From Streptomyces nigrescens (GTDB lineage: Bacteria; Actinomycetota; Actinomycetes; Streptomycetales; Streptomycetaceae): a stretch of DNA of 64,000 bases. The notes under the pieces were generated by a model. It saw only the letters and a list, made by a program, of their open reading frames with translations, did no database searches and was not told the DNA's origin. The stretch's first letter is position 1, and every line of letters begins with the position of its first letter. Positions 1 to 9,823 of the stretch are shown in pieces. The stretch lies in assembly GCA_024349765.1 (NCBI GenBank), contig AP026073.1, positions 7,006,001 through 7,070,000 on the forward strand, read 5' to 3'. Position numbers and translations under genes: made by a program.

Positions 1-2
1 CA

Positions 3-809
3 ATTGGGCTGCTGGGTGTCGTCGCGCTGGTGCCGCGGACGAGCGTGCCGACCGGCGACGACCGCCCGCAGCTGCGCCGCGAGCTGACCATCTACAAGGA
101 CAAGCAGGTGTGGCTGGCGCTGACCGCGACGGCCATGAACGCAGCCGCGGTCTTCGCGCTGTTCTCCTACCTCTCGCCGCTGCTGACCGACACCGCCGGG
201 CTCGCCGAGAGCTGGGTGCCCACGGTGCTGGCGCTGTTCGGCGTCGGCGCGCTGATCGGCACCTTCATCGGCGGCCGGATCGCCGATGCGCATCTCTTCG
301 GGACGCTCTTCGGCGGCATCTCCGCGTCCACGGTCGTCCTGGCCGTACTGGCGCTGACCGCCCACAGCCCGGTGGCCGCGATCGCGCTGTCGCTGATGCT
401 CGGGGTGACCGCGTTCACCACGGCCCCGGCCCTGAACGCGCGGATGTTCAACGTGGCGAACGCCGCGCCCACGCTGGCCGGCGCGACCACCACCGCCGCC
501 TTCAACATCGGCAACACCGTCGGCCCCTGGCTCGGCGGCCTGGCCATCGGCGCGGGCTGGGGCTACCCGTCCGTGGCCTGGACCGGTGCGGTGCTGGCCG
601 CGGTCGCGGTCCTCACCACCGCCGTCGCCTTCCGGCTGCACCGCACGACGAACCGCTCGCGACTGATCGCGTCGTCCGGCACGACGGGCACATCCGGCGC
701 GGCGGGCACATCCGGCGCGGCGGGCACGTCCGGCGCGGCGGGCACGTCCGGCGCGGCGGGCACGGCGGCCGTCACGACGACCGCGCCGGAGACCGCCAAG
801 CGGCTCTAG
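3..809 (+). CDS. MFS transporter, 5' end outside window
   Basis: The reading frame is open from base 3, so this is the C-terminal part (about 268 residues) of a larger membrane protein. Its hydrophobic segments are spaced like the last six or seven helices of a major facilitator superfamily exporter, and the GALIGTFIGGRIAD stretch resembles the loop between helices in MFS drug/sugar efflux proteins. The last 45 residues are a hydrophilic tail made of Gly-Thr-Ser-Gly-Ala-Ala repeats, probably cytoplasmic. The family is clear; the substrate is not. A GTG at base 30 is only an internal codon. Confidence 0.85.
   Translation: MGLLGVVALVPRTSVPTGDDRPQLRRELTIYKDKQVWLALTATAMNAAAVFALFSYLSPLLTDTAGLAESWVPTVLALFGVGALIGTFIGGRIADAHLFGTLFGGISASTVVLAVLALTAHSPVAAIALSLMLGVTAFTTAPALNARMFNVANAAPTLAGATTTAAFNIGNTVGPWLGGLAIGAGWGYPSVAWTGAVLAAVAVLTTAVAFRLHRTTNRSRLIASSGTTGTSGAAGTSGAAGTSGAAGTSGAAGTAAVTTTAPETAKRL
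687..764 (+). repeat. 18-bp in-frame tandem repeat in MFS C-terminus
   Basis: Four full copies and a partial fifth of an 18-bp unit (GGCACRTCCGGCGCGGCG) encode repeated Gly-Thr-Ser-Gly-Ala-Ala. The unit is a multiple of three, so copy-number change would lengthen or shorten the tail without a frameshift. Confidence 0.9.
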
Positions 810-893
810 GCACGGCGAAGCAGCCCTGAGGACAGCGAGGCAGCTCCGGATACCGCAAGGCGACTCCGGAGACCGCGAGAAAACTCCCGACAT

Positions 894-943
894 CTGCGGC
901 AACGGCCCGGCGCACCGACAGGCGCGCCGGGCCGTTGCCGCAG
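894..943. terminator. Bidirectional terminator between convergent genes
   Basis: Perfect 20-bp inverted repeat (894-913 and 924-943, 10-nt loop), very GC rich, lying between the MFS gene and the convergent DUF4031 gene. No clear T-tract, as usual for Streptomyces terminators. Confidence 0.8.
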
Positions 944-951
944 CGGCTCGC

Positions 952-1026
952 GTCCGTACGGGTCACGTCCGTACGCCTCGCGTCCCTACGGCTCGTGTCC
1001 GTACGGGTCGCGTCCCTACGGCATGC
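952..1026. repeat. 15-bp tandem repeat at 3' end of DUF4031 gene
   Basis: Five consecutive, slightly diverged 15-bp units beginning GTCCSTACGG fill this stretch. The last unit overlaps the final codons and the stop of the minus-strand DUF4031 gene. Confidence 0.8.
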
Positions 1027-1291
1027 GCGCCGGCCGGTGCTTGGGCCGGCGCAGGCCGGCAGCCGTCAGCCGGCGCAGCAATTCCTTGCTGCCGACCTCC
1101 ACGGCCCCGGCGCGCACCGCATCGCCGTACCGCTCGGCCGGCAGGTCGTAGTGGTCGCGCTCGAAGGCGCCCCGGGGCACGCCGATGCGCGCGGCGAAGG
1201 CGTGCAACTCGGCGAAGGACACATCGCTGACCAGGTGCGACCACATACGGCCGTGCCCCGGCCAGATCGGCGGGTCTATGTAGATCGCCAA
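1016..1291 (-). CDS. DUF4031 domain-containing protein
   Basis: About 91 residues covering a full DUF4031 domain: it opens with IYIDPPIWPGHGR and contains the conserved HAFAARIGVP and DHYDLPAERY segments. The TTG at 1291 is chosen because an AGGTGG sequence lies just upstream and because longer starts would run deep into the preceding gene, whose TGA is at 1300-1302. The two genes are therefore almost certainly cotranscribed. Function is unknown; small proteins of this family are common in actinobacteria. The C-terminus is basic (RRPKHRPARMP). Confidence 0.8.
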   Translation of the reverse strand: MAIYIDPPIWPGHGRMWSHLVSDVSFAELHAFAARIGVPRGAFERDHYDLPAERYGDAVRAGAVEVGSKELLRRLTAAGLRRPKHRPARMP

Positions 1292-1299
1292 CGGCCACC

Positions 1300-1671
1300 T
1301 CAGCCTTCCGCCGGGGCACGGAGCCGGCCGACGCGGGCGACCGCGACCGCCGTCTTGGGGCAGACCCAGTGCGGGTCGGGCCCCAACTCCGGCTCCACAT
1401 CGAGGGCATGGGGGTCGCCCGACTCCGTACACACCGGGCACAACGGCCAGCGGCCGTACCGCTCCAGGAGGGCGTCCTGGACGTCCTGCGCTATCAGTCC
1501 CGCGACGAACGCCGCGCCTTCAGGCCATTGCTCCACCCACCACCGGCGGTGGACGACCGCGTCCTCCACGAGCGAGACGATGTCGGCGTCGGCCACCTCG
1601 TCCGCCATCAGGTCGGCGAGCACCAGCGCCCGCGCGGCGTGCAATGCCTGTTCCAGCTCCATGCCCCCCAT
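1300..1671 (-). CDS. Hypothetical protein with Cys pair
   Basis: A 123-residue soluble protein. The N-terminal half is acidic and helical (LADLMADEVADADIVSL), and the C-terminal half carries a CPVC motif near residue 79 with another Cys near residue 104, which suggests a partial zinc-binding site rather than a proven one. It is directly followed by the DUF4031 gene, a likely two-gene unit. I do not recognise the family and assign no function. It is transcribed divergently from murR. Confidence 0.7.
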   Translation of the reverse strand: MGGMELEQALHAARALVLADLMADEVADADIVSLVEDAVVHRRWWVEQWPEGAAFVAGLIAQDVQDALLERYGRWPLCPVCTESGDPHALDVEPELGPDPHWVCPKTAVAVARVGRLRAPAEG

Positions 1672-1701
1672 TGTCTCCCGTGCGCCGGACGCCGCTCGAC
1701 G

Positions 1702-1742
1702 TTGTCCACAGGCCCGGCGGCGGAGGCCGTGCGTTGTCCACA
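1702..1742. promoter_or_regulatory. Two DnaA-box-like sequences
   Basis: The nonamer TTGTCCACA occurs twice in the same orientation, at 1702-1710 and 1734-1742, 32 bp apart, in the divergent region upstream of murR. It equals the preferred DnaA box of Streptomyces. Whether DnaA acts here is inference. Confidence 0.55.
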
Positions 1743-1776
1743 GCCCTCACGGAGGGTATTGACGCGACGCCGGTGA

Positions 1777-1791
1777 TGAAATTACTTTTCA
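1777..1791. promoter_or_regulatory. Candidate MurR/RpiR operator
   Basis: TGAAA-N5-TTTCA inverted repeat ending 3 bp before the murR start codon. RpiR-family regulators typically bind TGAAA-type palindromes, so autoregulation of the mur operon from this site is likely. No separate RBS lies between it and the GTG, so the mRNA may be nearly leaderless. Confidence 0.5.
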
Positions 1792-1794
1792 AGC

Positions 1795-2727
1795 GTGAGC
1801 AGCAGCCTGAAGGAAACTTTCAAGGACGTGGCCGTCGAGACCCGACCGGCCCCGGCCCCACCCGCCCCCGCGGCGCTGGCCGCCAAGGTCCGCACCCTCG
1901 CGCCGACGATGACCCGCTCCATGCAGCGGGTCGCCGAGACCGTCGCGAGCGACCCGGCCGGCTGCGCCGCACTGACCGTCACCGGCCTCGCGGAGCGCAC
2001 CGGCACCAGCGAAGCCACCGTCGTACGCACGTCGAGACTGCTCGGCTATCCGGGCTACCGCGACCTCCGACTGGCGCTCGCCGCGCTCGCCGCGCAGCAG
2101 GCGGCCGGCGGCGCGCCCGCGGTGACGGCCGACATAGCGGTCGACGACTCCCTGGTCGACGTCGTCGCCAAGCTGGCCCAGGAGGAGCAGCAGTGCCTGG
2201 CCGACACCGCGGCCGCGCTGGACGTCACCCAGCTCGAAGCGGCGGTCGCCGCGCTCGCGTCCGCCCGCCGGATCGATGTGTACGGCATCGGCGCGTCCAA
2301 CCTCGTCGGCCAGGACCTCGCCCAGAAGCTGCTGCGCATCGGCCTGATCGCGCATGCGCACGCCGACCCCCACCTCGCGGTGACGAACGCCGTGCAGATG
2401 CGGACCGGTGACGTCGCCCTCGCGATCACCCACTCCGGCCGCACCACCGACGTCATAGAGCCGCTGCGGGTGGCCTTCGACCACGGCGCGACGACGATCG
2501 CCATCACCGGCCGCCCGGACGGCGAGATCGCCGCGTACGCCGACCACATCCTGACCACCTCCACCGCGCGTGAGAGCGAGCTGCGCCCGGCCGCGATGTC
2601 CTCCCGGACGAGCCAACTGCTGGTCGTGGACTGCCTGTTCATAGGCGTCGCGCAGCGGACGTACGAGACCGCCGCCCCCGCCCTCTCCGCCTCCTACGAG
2701 GCGCTGGCCCACCGCCACCAGCCCTGA
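1795..2727 (+). CDS. murR: MurR/RpiR family transcriptional regulator
   Basis: 310 residues with an N-terminal helix-turn-helix of the HTH_6 type (LAERTGTSEATVVRTSRLLG, about residues 65-85) and a C-terminal SIS sugar-phosphate-binding domain (YGIGASNLVGQDLAQK and ALAITHSGRTTDVIEPL, about residues 160-240). It heads an operon with murQ and a PTS permease, so it most likely senses N-acetylmuramic acid 6-phosphate and controls this operon. GTG start; an RpiR-like palindrome sits immediately upstream. The spacing to murQ is 56 bp. Confidence 0.9.
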   Translation: MSSSLKETFKDVAVETRPAPAPPAPAALAAKVRTLAPTMTRSMQRVAETVASDPAGCAALTVTGLAERTGTSEATVVRTSRLLGYPGYRDLRLALAALAAQQAAGGAPAVTADIAVDDSLVDVVAKLAQEEQQCLADTAAALDVTQLEAAVAALASARRIDVYGIGASNLVGQDLAQKLLRIGLIAHAHADPHLAVTNAVQMRTGDVALAITHSGRTTDVIEPLRVAFDHGATTIAITGRPDGEIAAYADHILTTSTARESELRPAAMSSRTSQLLVVDCLFIGVAQRTYETAAPALSASYEALAHRHQP

Positions 2728-2783
2728 CCGCCGCCCGCCGCACGGGGGCGGCGTGCGCCCGACCCGGAAAGAGCCGCCGAGCC

Positions 2784-3731
2784 ATGACCTCCACCGCCGA
2801 CCACCCCCACTACGCCGATCTGCGCGCCGAGTTGGACGGCCTCACCACCGAGGCGTTCCGTCCCGACCTCGCCGAGATCGACCGCCGCGCCACCCTCGAC
2901 ATCGCCCGCACGATGAACGACGAGGACGCCACCGTGCCCGCCGCGGTCGCCCGGCGGCTCCCCGAGATCGCCGCCGCCATCGACGCCACCGCCGCCCGGA
3001 TGGCCCGTGGCGGCCGGCTGGTCTACGCCGGCGCCGGCACGGCCGGCCGGCTCGGGGTGCTGGACGCCAGCGAATGCCCGCCGACCTTCAACACCGACCC
3101 CTCCGAGGTCCTCGGCCTGATCGCCGGCGGCCCGTCCGCGCTGGTCACAGCCGTCGAAGGGGCCGAGGACAGCAAGGAGTTCGCGGCCGAGGACCTGACC
3201 GCGATCGGGCTGACCGAACGGGACACCGTCGTCGGCGTCTCGGCCTCCGGCCGCACCCCCTACGCGATCGGCGCGGTCGAGCACGCCCGGGCCCGCGGCG
3301 CACTGACCATCGGCCTGTCCTGCAACGCCGGTTCGGCCCTGGCCGCGGCCGCCGAGCACGGCATCGAGATCGTCGTCGGCCCCGAGCTGCTGACCGGCTC
3401 GACCCGGCTCAAGGCGGGCACCGCGCAGAAGCTCGTGCTCAACATGCTCTCGACCATCACCATGATCCGGCTGGGCAAGACCTACGGGAACCTGATGGTC
3501 GACGTCCGCGCCTCCAACGACAAGCTGCGGGCCCGCTCGCGGCGGATCGTCGCGCTCGCCACCGGCGCCACCGACGCCGAGATCGAGACCGCGCTGGCCA
3601 TAACGGACGGCGAGGTGAAGAACGCCATCCTCACCCTGCTCGCCGGCGTCGACGGCCCGACCGCCGCCCGCCTCCTCAGCGCCTCCGACGGCCACCTGCG
3701 CGCGGCCCTGGAAGCAGCCCGAGCCCGCTGA
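2784..3731 (+). CDS. murQ: N-acetylmuramic acid 6-phosphate etherase
   Basis: 315 residues, the usual MurQ length. It cleaves the lactyl ether of MurNAc-6-P to give GlcNAc-6-P and D-lactate in cell-wall recycling. The SIS domain is clear (GAGTAGRLGVLDASECPPTF and VSASGRTPYAIGAVEHA), with Glu in DASEC and in EGAEDS at the positions of the two catalytic glutamates of the family. The C-terminal region is the small UBA-like helical domain. The product feeds NagA, encoded at about 21.4 kb. An RBS (GGAAAGAG) precedes the ATG. Confidence 0.95.
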   Translation: MTSTADHPHYADLRAELDGLTTEAFRPDLAEIDRRATLDIARTMNDEDATVPAAVARRLPEIAAAIDATAARMARGGRLVYAGAGTAGRLGVLDASECPPTFNTDPSEVLGLIAGGPSALVTAVEGAEDSKEFAAEDLTAIGLTERDTVVGVSASGRTPYAIGAVEHARARGALTIGLSCNAGSALAAAAEHGIEIVVGPELLTGSTRLKAGTAQKLVLNMLSTITMIRLGKTYGNLMVDVRASNDKLRARSRRIVALATGATDAEIETALAITDGEVKNAILTLLAGVDGPTAARLLSASDGHLRAALEAARAR

Positions 3732-3769
3732 CCCCCGCCCCGGTTCGTCCGCACAGCAAGGCACCGCAC

Positions 3770-5428
3770 ATGCCCGAAGACGCCCACCGCGCCACCGCCG
3801 CCGCGCTCCTCCCGCTGGTCGGCGGCGCCCCCAACGTCACCTCCGTCGCCCACTGCATGACCCGGCTCCGCCTCGGCATCCGGGACCGCTCCCTGGTCCG
3901 GGACGAGAACCTCAAGGCGCTGCCCGCCGTGATGGGAGTGGTCGAGGACGGGTCCACGTACCAGATCGTGCTGGGGCCCGGCGCGGTCGCGCGGGTCGCC
4001 CCCGCGTTCGAGACCCTGCTGGCACAGACCCGCGCCGCGGAACCGGAGACCGCGAAAGCGACAGCCACAGCGACCGCGACCGCCCAGCCCCCTGCCCCGG
4101 CCGACGCAGTGCCCGCCGGCACCGCACACCCCGCCACCCCGGCCCCGTCCACCAGCGCCGAGCAGCTCGCCGCGCAAGGTGCCACGCTCAAGGCGCGCCA
4201 GAAGGCGCGGAACACCACCCCGGTCAAGCTGTTCCTGCGCCGGGTGGCGAACATCTTCGTCCCGCTGATCCCGGCGCTGATCGGCTGCGGCATCGTCGCC
4301 GGGATCAACGGCCTGCTCACCAACCTCGGCTGGCTGCCGTCCGTCGTCCCCGCCCTGACCGCCATCGCCTCCGGCTTCATGTCGCTGATCGCGGTGTTCG
4401 TGGGCTACCACACCGCCAAGGAGTTCGGCGGGACACCGGTGCTCGGCGGTGCGGTCGCCGCGGTCATCGTCTTCCCCGGCGTCACCCACATCACCGCCTT
4501 CGGCCGGCACCTCTCCCCGGGCCAGGGCGGCGTCCTGGGCGCACTGGCCGCCGCGCTGCTCGCCGTCCAGGTGGAGAAGCACTGCCGCAGAAGAATCCCC
4601 GAGGCACTCGACGTCCTCCTCACCCCCACCCTGACCGTCCTGATCACCGGCCTGGTCACGCTCTTCGGCCTGATGTACGTCGCCGGTGAGGCCGCCACCG
4701 CCTTCGGGTCCTTCGCCACCTGGCTGCTCGCGCACGGCGGCGCGGCGGCCGGCTTCCTGCTGGGCGGGCTCTTCCTCCCCCTCGTCATGCTGGGCCTCCA
4801 TCAGGCCCTCATCCCGCTGCACACCACCCTCATCCAGCAGCAGGGCTACACCGTCCTGCTGCCGATCCTCGCCATGGCAGGCGCGGGCCAGGTCGGCGCC
4901 GCCCTCGCCGTCTACGTCCGCCTCCCCCGCAACCGCTCGGTCCGTACGACCATCAAGTCGGCCCTGCCCGCGGGCTTCCTGGGCGTCGGCGAGCCGCTGA
5001 TCTACGGCGTATCGCTCCCCCTCGGGCGGCCCTTCGTCACCGCCTGTCTCGGCGGCGCGTTCGGCGGCGGGTTCATCGGCCTGTTCCACCAGCTCGGCGA
5101 CACCGTCGGCGCCACCGCCATCGGCCCTTCCGGCTGGGCACTGTTCCCCCTGGTCCAGGGCAACCACGGCATCGTCACCACGCTCGCCGTCTACGCGATG
5201 GGGCTGGCCGTCGGCTATCTGACCGGCTTCCTGGCGACGTACTTCTTCGGCTTCAGCAAGCAGATGCGCACCGACCTCAACGCCCCACCGCACACGCCGC
5301 ATACGCAAGCAACGACGGAAACGCCGGAAGCGCCGGCCCCGGCGGAAACGGCGGAAACGGCGACGGCGACCCACGCCGCGCCGCCCTCCGTCGCCCGGGC
5401 ACCGGCCGGGAGCCAGGGCGCCGCCTAG
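3770..5428 (+). CDS. murP: PTS EIIBC permease, probable MurNAc transporter
   Basis: 552 residues. The N-terminal EIIB domain (residues 1-80) carries the phosphorylatable Cys in SVAHCMTRLRL. An Ala/Thr/Pro-rich linker (about 85-145) leads into an EIIC domain with about ten membrane helices and the GVGEPLIYGVSLP substrate-binding motif. There is no EIIA domain, so it must borrow an EIIA(Glc/Crr)-type protein encoded elsewhere. Its position after murR-murQ supports MurNAc import and phosphorylation; a glucosamine-type substrate cannot be excluded. The C-terminal 45 residues are low-complexity. The last codons overlap the convergent small gene by 4 bp. Confidence 0.85.
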   Translation: MPEDAHRATAAALLPLVGGAPNVTSVAHCMTRLRLGIRDRSLVRDENLKALPAVMGVVEDGSTYQIVLGPGAVARVAPAFETLLAQTRAAEPETAKATATATATAQPPAPADAVPAGTAHPATPAPSTSAEQLAAQGATLKARQKARNTTPVKLFLRRVANIFVPLIPALIGCGIVAGINGLLTNLGWLPSVVPALTAIASGFMSLIAVFVGYHTAKEFGGTPVLGGAVAAVIVFPGVTHITAFGRHLSPGQGGVLGALAAALLAVQVEKHCRRRIPEALDVLLTPTLTVLITGLVTLFGLMYVAGEAATAFGSFATWLLAHGGAAAGFLLGGLFLPLVMLGLHQALIPLHTTLIQQQGYTVLLPILAMAGAGQVGAALAVYVRLPRNRSVRTTIKSALPAGFLGVGEPLIYGVSLPLGRPFVTACLGGAFGGGFIGLFHQLGDTVGATAIGPSGWALFPLVQGNHGIVTTLAVYAMGLAVGYLTGFLATYFFGFSKQMRTDLNAPPHTPHTQATTETPEAPAPAETAETATATHAAPPSVARAPAGSQGAA

Positions 5429-5703
5429 GCCTCCGACCCCTCGTGCTCGCGGGTGGACACCGCCTCGACGTGGCCGCAGAACGCGCAGACCCAGACGGGC
5501 CCTTCGGTGTCCCGCTGCTGCCACATCGTGCGGCGGCAGCGGGTGCAGCCCGTCGTGCCGATTCCGTCCGCACCCATCAGCGGCGGCTCGGGGGTCGCGT
5601 CGGCATAGGCGATGATCTGCTTGCGCAGCCGGTCGTCCGTGGTGTTGGCCATTTGGAGCAGGCGCACCACACGGGAACGGACTTCTTCGACAAACTCGGT
5701 CAT
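5425..5703 (-). CDS. Small zinc-ribbon-like hypothetical protein
   Basis: 92 residues starting MTEFVEEVRSRVV. The C-terminal half contains CTRCRRTMWQQ followed by VWVCAFCGHVE, i.e. two CxxC pairs about 17 residues apart, a treble-clef or rubredoxin-like zinc site. A longer frame exists upstream but would run through a short-repeat tract, so the ATG at 5703 is preferred. It is convergent with the PTS gene. Role unknown; proteins of this shape are widespread in Streptomyces. Confidence 0.7.
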   Translation of the reverse strand: MTEFVEEVRSRVVRLLQMANTTDDRLRKQIIAYADATPEPPLMGADGIGTTGCTRCRRTMWQQRDTEGPVWVCAFCGHVEAVSTREHEGSEA

Positions 5704-6060
5704 CGTCGGAGCAGCGTACGCGTCCGGCGGGCGGCCATCGATCGGTTCGGTCAAATACCCGGACCTCCGGACACCCGCCACCCTCGAACGGGTGGGGACG
5801 CCCCCTGCGGTTGACGCCCGGCACCATCCGCCACCCGCCGCCCGCCCGTCCGGTCCAGCACGCCAGCACGCCAGCACGCCAGCACGCCAGCACGCCAGCA
5901 CGCCGCCGAACTGCGGCGCACCCGCCGTCGATACGTCCGCCGCCGACGGGGAGAGGAAGAGAAAGAGGCAGAGAAAGAGGCAGAGGAAGCGGAAGCCGTC
6001 GCCCTACCCGTTGATGCCGCGATGCCCGAGTGGCTCTCCCCCGAGTCGTGTGACGACCCC
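5704..6060. other. Gene-free stretch with simple repeats
   Basis: No convincing gene. It holds the 8-bp repeat at 5855-5902 and a purine-rich run at about 5950-5998 (repeated GAGAAAGAGGCA). It probably contains promoters for the small gene at 5703 (minus). Confidence 0.6.
5855..5902. repeat. 8-bp tandem repeat, six copies
   Basis: Six perfect head-to-tail copies of CCAGCACG. A non-triplet unit of this kind is prone to slippage; it lies about 150 bp upstream of the small zinc-ribbon gene. Confidence 0.95.
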
Positions 6061-6861
6061 TCAGGGAGTGTGCACGGGCGCCGGGATCTCCGCAGGGGCT
6101 GTCGCGGACGCCCGGGCCGCCGCGGCCGACCGGCGCGATTCGGCGGCCAGCAGCGCGAACCACACGCCCACCAGCACCAGATGGACGCGCTGCGGGACGC
6201 CGTGCCAGCCGGGCCGGCCGAACAGCGGGCCCACGGTGCACACGGCGGCCGGCAGGGCCAGCGCCAGCACCCGCGGCCCCCAGCGGCGGATCAGCCGCCG
6301 GTGCGGGCGCTCGACCACGGCGGCGCGACTGAGCAGCGCCATCGACGCGAAGAGGAAGAAGTGGGCCAGGGCGCTGGTGGCCGTGTGCCAGGGGTGCACG
6401 GCCTCGCACCCGGGCTCCAGTGAGGGCGCGCAGCGCATCGGCAGTGCCACGTCGGCCAGCGACGACAACCCCATTCCGGCCAGCGCCACCCACCCGGCAC
6501 GGGACCAGCCGCCCGCCGCCGGGCCGTACGCCAGCAGCGCCCCCAGGACGACGAGGGCGGCGCAGACGCACTCGATGCCGCCGAAGAGACCGCGCAGCGG
6601 CTGGTCGGCGGCGTACAGCTCACTGACGTACGAGTGCCGGGGATCGAGGCCGGTCGGCAGCACGAACTCCAGCAGCCAGCCGTTGTAGAGCACGGCGGCC
6701 ACGGCGAGCAGCCGGGCCGCCCAGGTGTCCCGGCCGCCCGGATCGCCGGACCGGCCCACACCCCGTTGCGTCAGCTCCCCTGCCCGCCGCGGACGCACCG
6801 CCCGGTCATCGCCTCGCGCCCGTCCCGCCGGCAGGTTCGGGTTCCGCTCTTGCCCGGACAT
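6061..6861 (-). CDS. DUF998 family membrane protein
   Basis: 266 residues. A hydrophilic, Arg-rich N-terminal 45 residues is followed by six to seven membrane helices (for example LLAVAAVLYNGWLLEFVLP and FFLFASMALLSRAAVV). The YVSELYA motif after the first helix and the length match DUF998, a family of uncharacterised integral membrane proteins. A shorter start near the first helix is possible, because no strong RBS marks the ATG at 6861. It is a single gene, divergent from nothing obvious, and no function can be assigned. Confidence 0.8.
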   Translation of the reverse strand: MSGQERNPNLPAGRARGDDRAVRPRRAGELTQRGVGRSGDPGGRDTWAARLLAVAAVLYNGWLLEFVLPTGLDPRHSYVSELYAADQPLRGLFGGIECVCAALVVLGALLAYGPAAGGWSRAGWVALAGMGLSSLADVALPMRCAPSLEPGCEAVHPWHTATSALAHFFLFASMALLSRAAVVERPHRRLIRRWGPRVLALALPAAVCTVGPLFGRPGWHGVPQRVHLVLVGVWFALLAAESRRSAAAARASATAPAEIPAPVHTP

Positions 6862-7063
6862 GATCAGTCGCCGCCCGCATCGGACCTGAGCAGACCCCTA
6901 CGCACCCTGGCTCGCACGAACACTCCTTCGTTTGCGATCACAGGGGGCGCGGCCACCCCGAGACCCTCGACCGTGACTGTCCATAGCCGATTCGGTGCAC
7001 AGCGTAACCATCATGCCGTCCTCGCCTCGGGAGGCTCAGGGCACGACGGCGGGCCGGGGGAAA

Positions 7064-7112
7064 AACGCCGCCGGGGCGGCACCCCCTGGGAGGAGGGTGC
7101 CGCCCCGGCGTT
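7064..7112 (-). terminator. Rho-independent terminator of groEL2
   Basis: Long GC-rich stem (AACGCC...GGCGTT with a one-base bulge) 65 bp past the groEL stop; on the minus strand it is followed by a run of T residues (GTTTTTCCCC). Confidence 0.85.
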
Positions 7113-7176
7113 CAGGACGGGTGATCCGGGAGGATCAGCGTTCTGGTCCAGCGGGCCGGAGGTCCGGCGCGGTGGA

Positions 7177-9096
<1,920 letters not shown>

Positions 9097-9120
9097 ACAA
9101 CGCAGCAGTCGGTCGGCGCC

Positions 9121-9324
9121 TCAGCCGGCCACCCGGACCATGTCCGCCTGCGGCCCCTTCTGGCCCTGCGAGATCTCGAACTCGACCCGCTGGCCCTCCT
9201 CAAGGGTGCGGTAGCCGTCCATCTGGATCGCGCTGTAGTGGACGAATACATCCGCACCACCGTCGACCGCGATGAAGCCGTACCCCTTCTCCGCGTTGAA
9301 CCACTTGACGGTGCCCTGAGCCAT
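9121..9324 (-). CDS. Cold-shock domain protein (CspA family)
   Basis: 67 residues, a single OB-fold cold-shock domain. The RNA-binding motifs RNP1 (KGYGFIAV) and RNP2 (DVFVHYSAI) are intact. It binds single-stranded RNA/DNA and probably acts as an RNA chaperone. The 5' flank to 9560 is comparatively AT-rich and gene-free, compatible with a long structured leader. Several paralogues per Streptomyces genome are normal, and whether this one is cold-inducible cannot be read from the sequence. Confidence 0.96.
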   Translation of the reverse strand: MAQGTVKWFNAEKGYGFIAVDGGADVFVHYSAIQMDGYRTLEEGQRVEFEISQGQKGPQADMVRVAG

Positions 9325-9823
9325 GCCTAACTCCCCTATTACTGGCCCTTGCGCAGGACCGCACTCCGCGGACCCGGGTCAGACCTCACCCCGCGAAAGG
9401 CCCGTGGGGTGTGCGCCGGAACGCGTCGACCGCCGCTGAATGTATCTGGACCGATGCCCAGCGCAACAGGTCAATCGGACGAGAATTCTGGCGCCGGAGA
9501 ATCGGCTATATGCGGCGAAATCGCGATTCTCCCGGGCAAGCCGGGCCGGGCATAGACGTGCCTAACCGACAAATGCCGCACACACTTTGAGCACAACTCA
9601 GCACGGATTCTTATGCGCTCGGCATACCCGGGGACATATACAGCGAGGAGATCGCCACAATGCTATCCCCTTTCACGAAACGGAATTGCCCCGTCCGATT
9701 TCGATGGACGGGGCAATTCCGGTCAAGCGGGGGGAGAGATGGCGCAAATCCACGCCTGTTCGATCACCATCCGGACGGTGCCGCGCGCCAGGAAGGGACA
9801 CGCGGCCGGGCCCGGACGGAAGG
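9325..9823. other. Gene-free stretch between csp and sulfur-carrier gene
   Basis: No supported gene. It contains the csp promoter/leader side, a lower-GC segment at about 9540-9680, and the strong hairpin at 9682-9720. A short frame from the ATG at 9660, behind GAGGAG, runs straight through the hairpin and is not accepted. Confidence 0.6.
9682..9720 (-). terminator. Terminator of the riboswitch operon
   Basis: Perfect 15-bp inverted repeat (9682-9696 and 9706-9720, 9-nt loop) about 100 bp past the sulfur-carrier stop, likely ending the ThrC-like/sulfur-carrier transcript. Confidence 0.75.

Noticed and set aside
6015-6060. tRNA-like string (GATGCCCGAGTGGCT)
   Set aside because: Looks like the start of a Leu/Ser tRNA but no anticodon or T-arm can be formed from the following bases.
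3482-6571. A 1029-codon open frame on the minus strand
   Set aside because: It is antisense to murQ and the PTS gene, is low complexity (Arg/Gly-rich), has no domain, and results from high GC leaving few stop codons.
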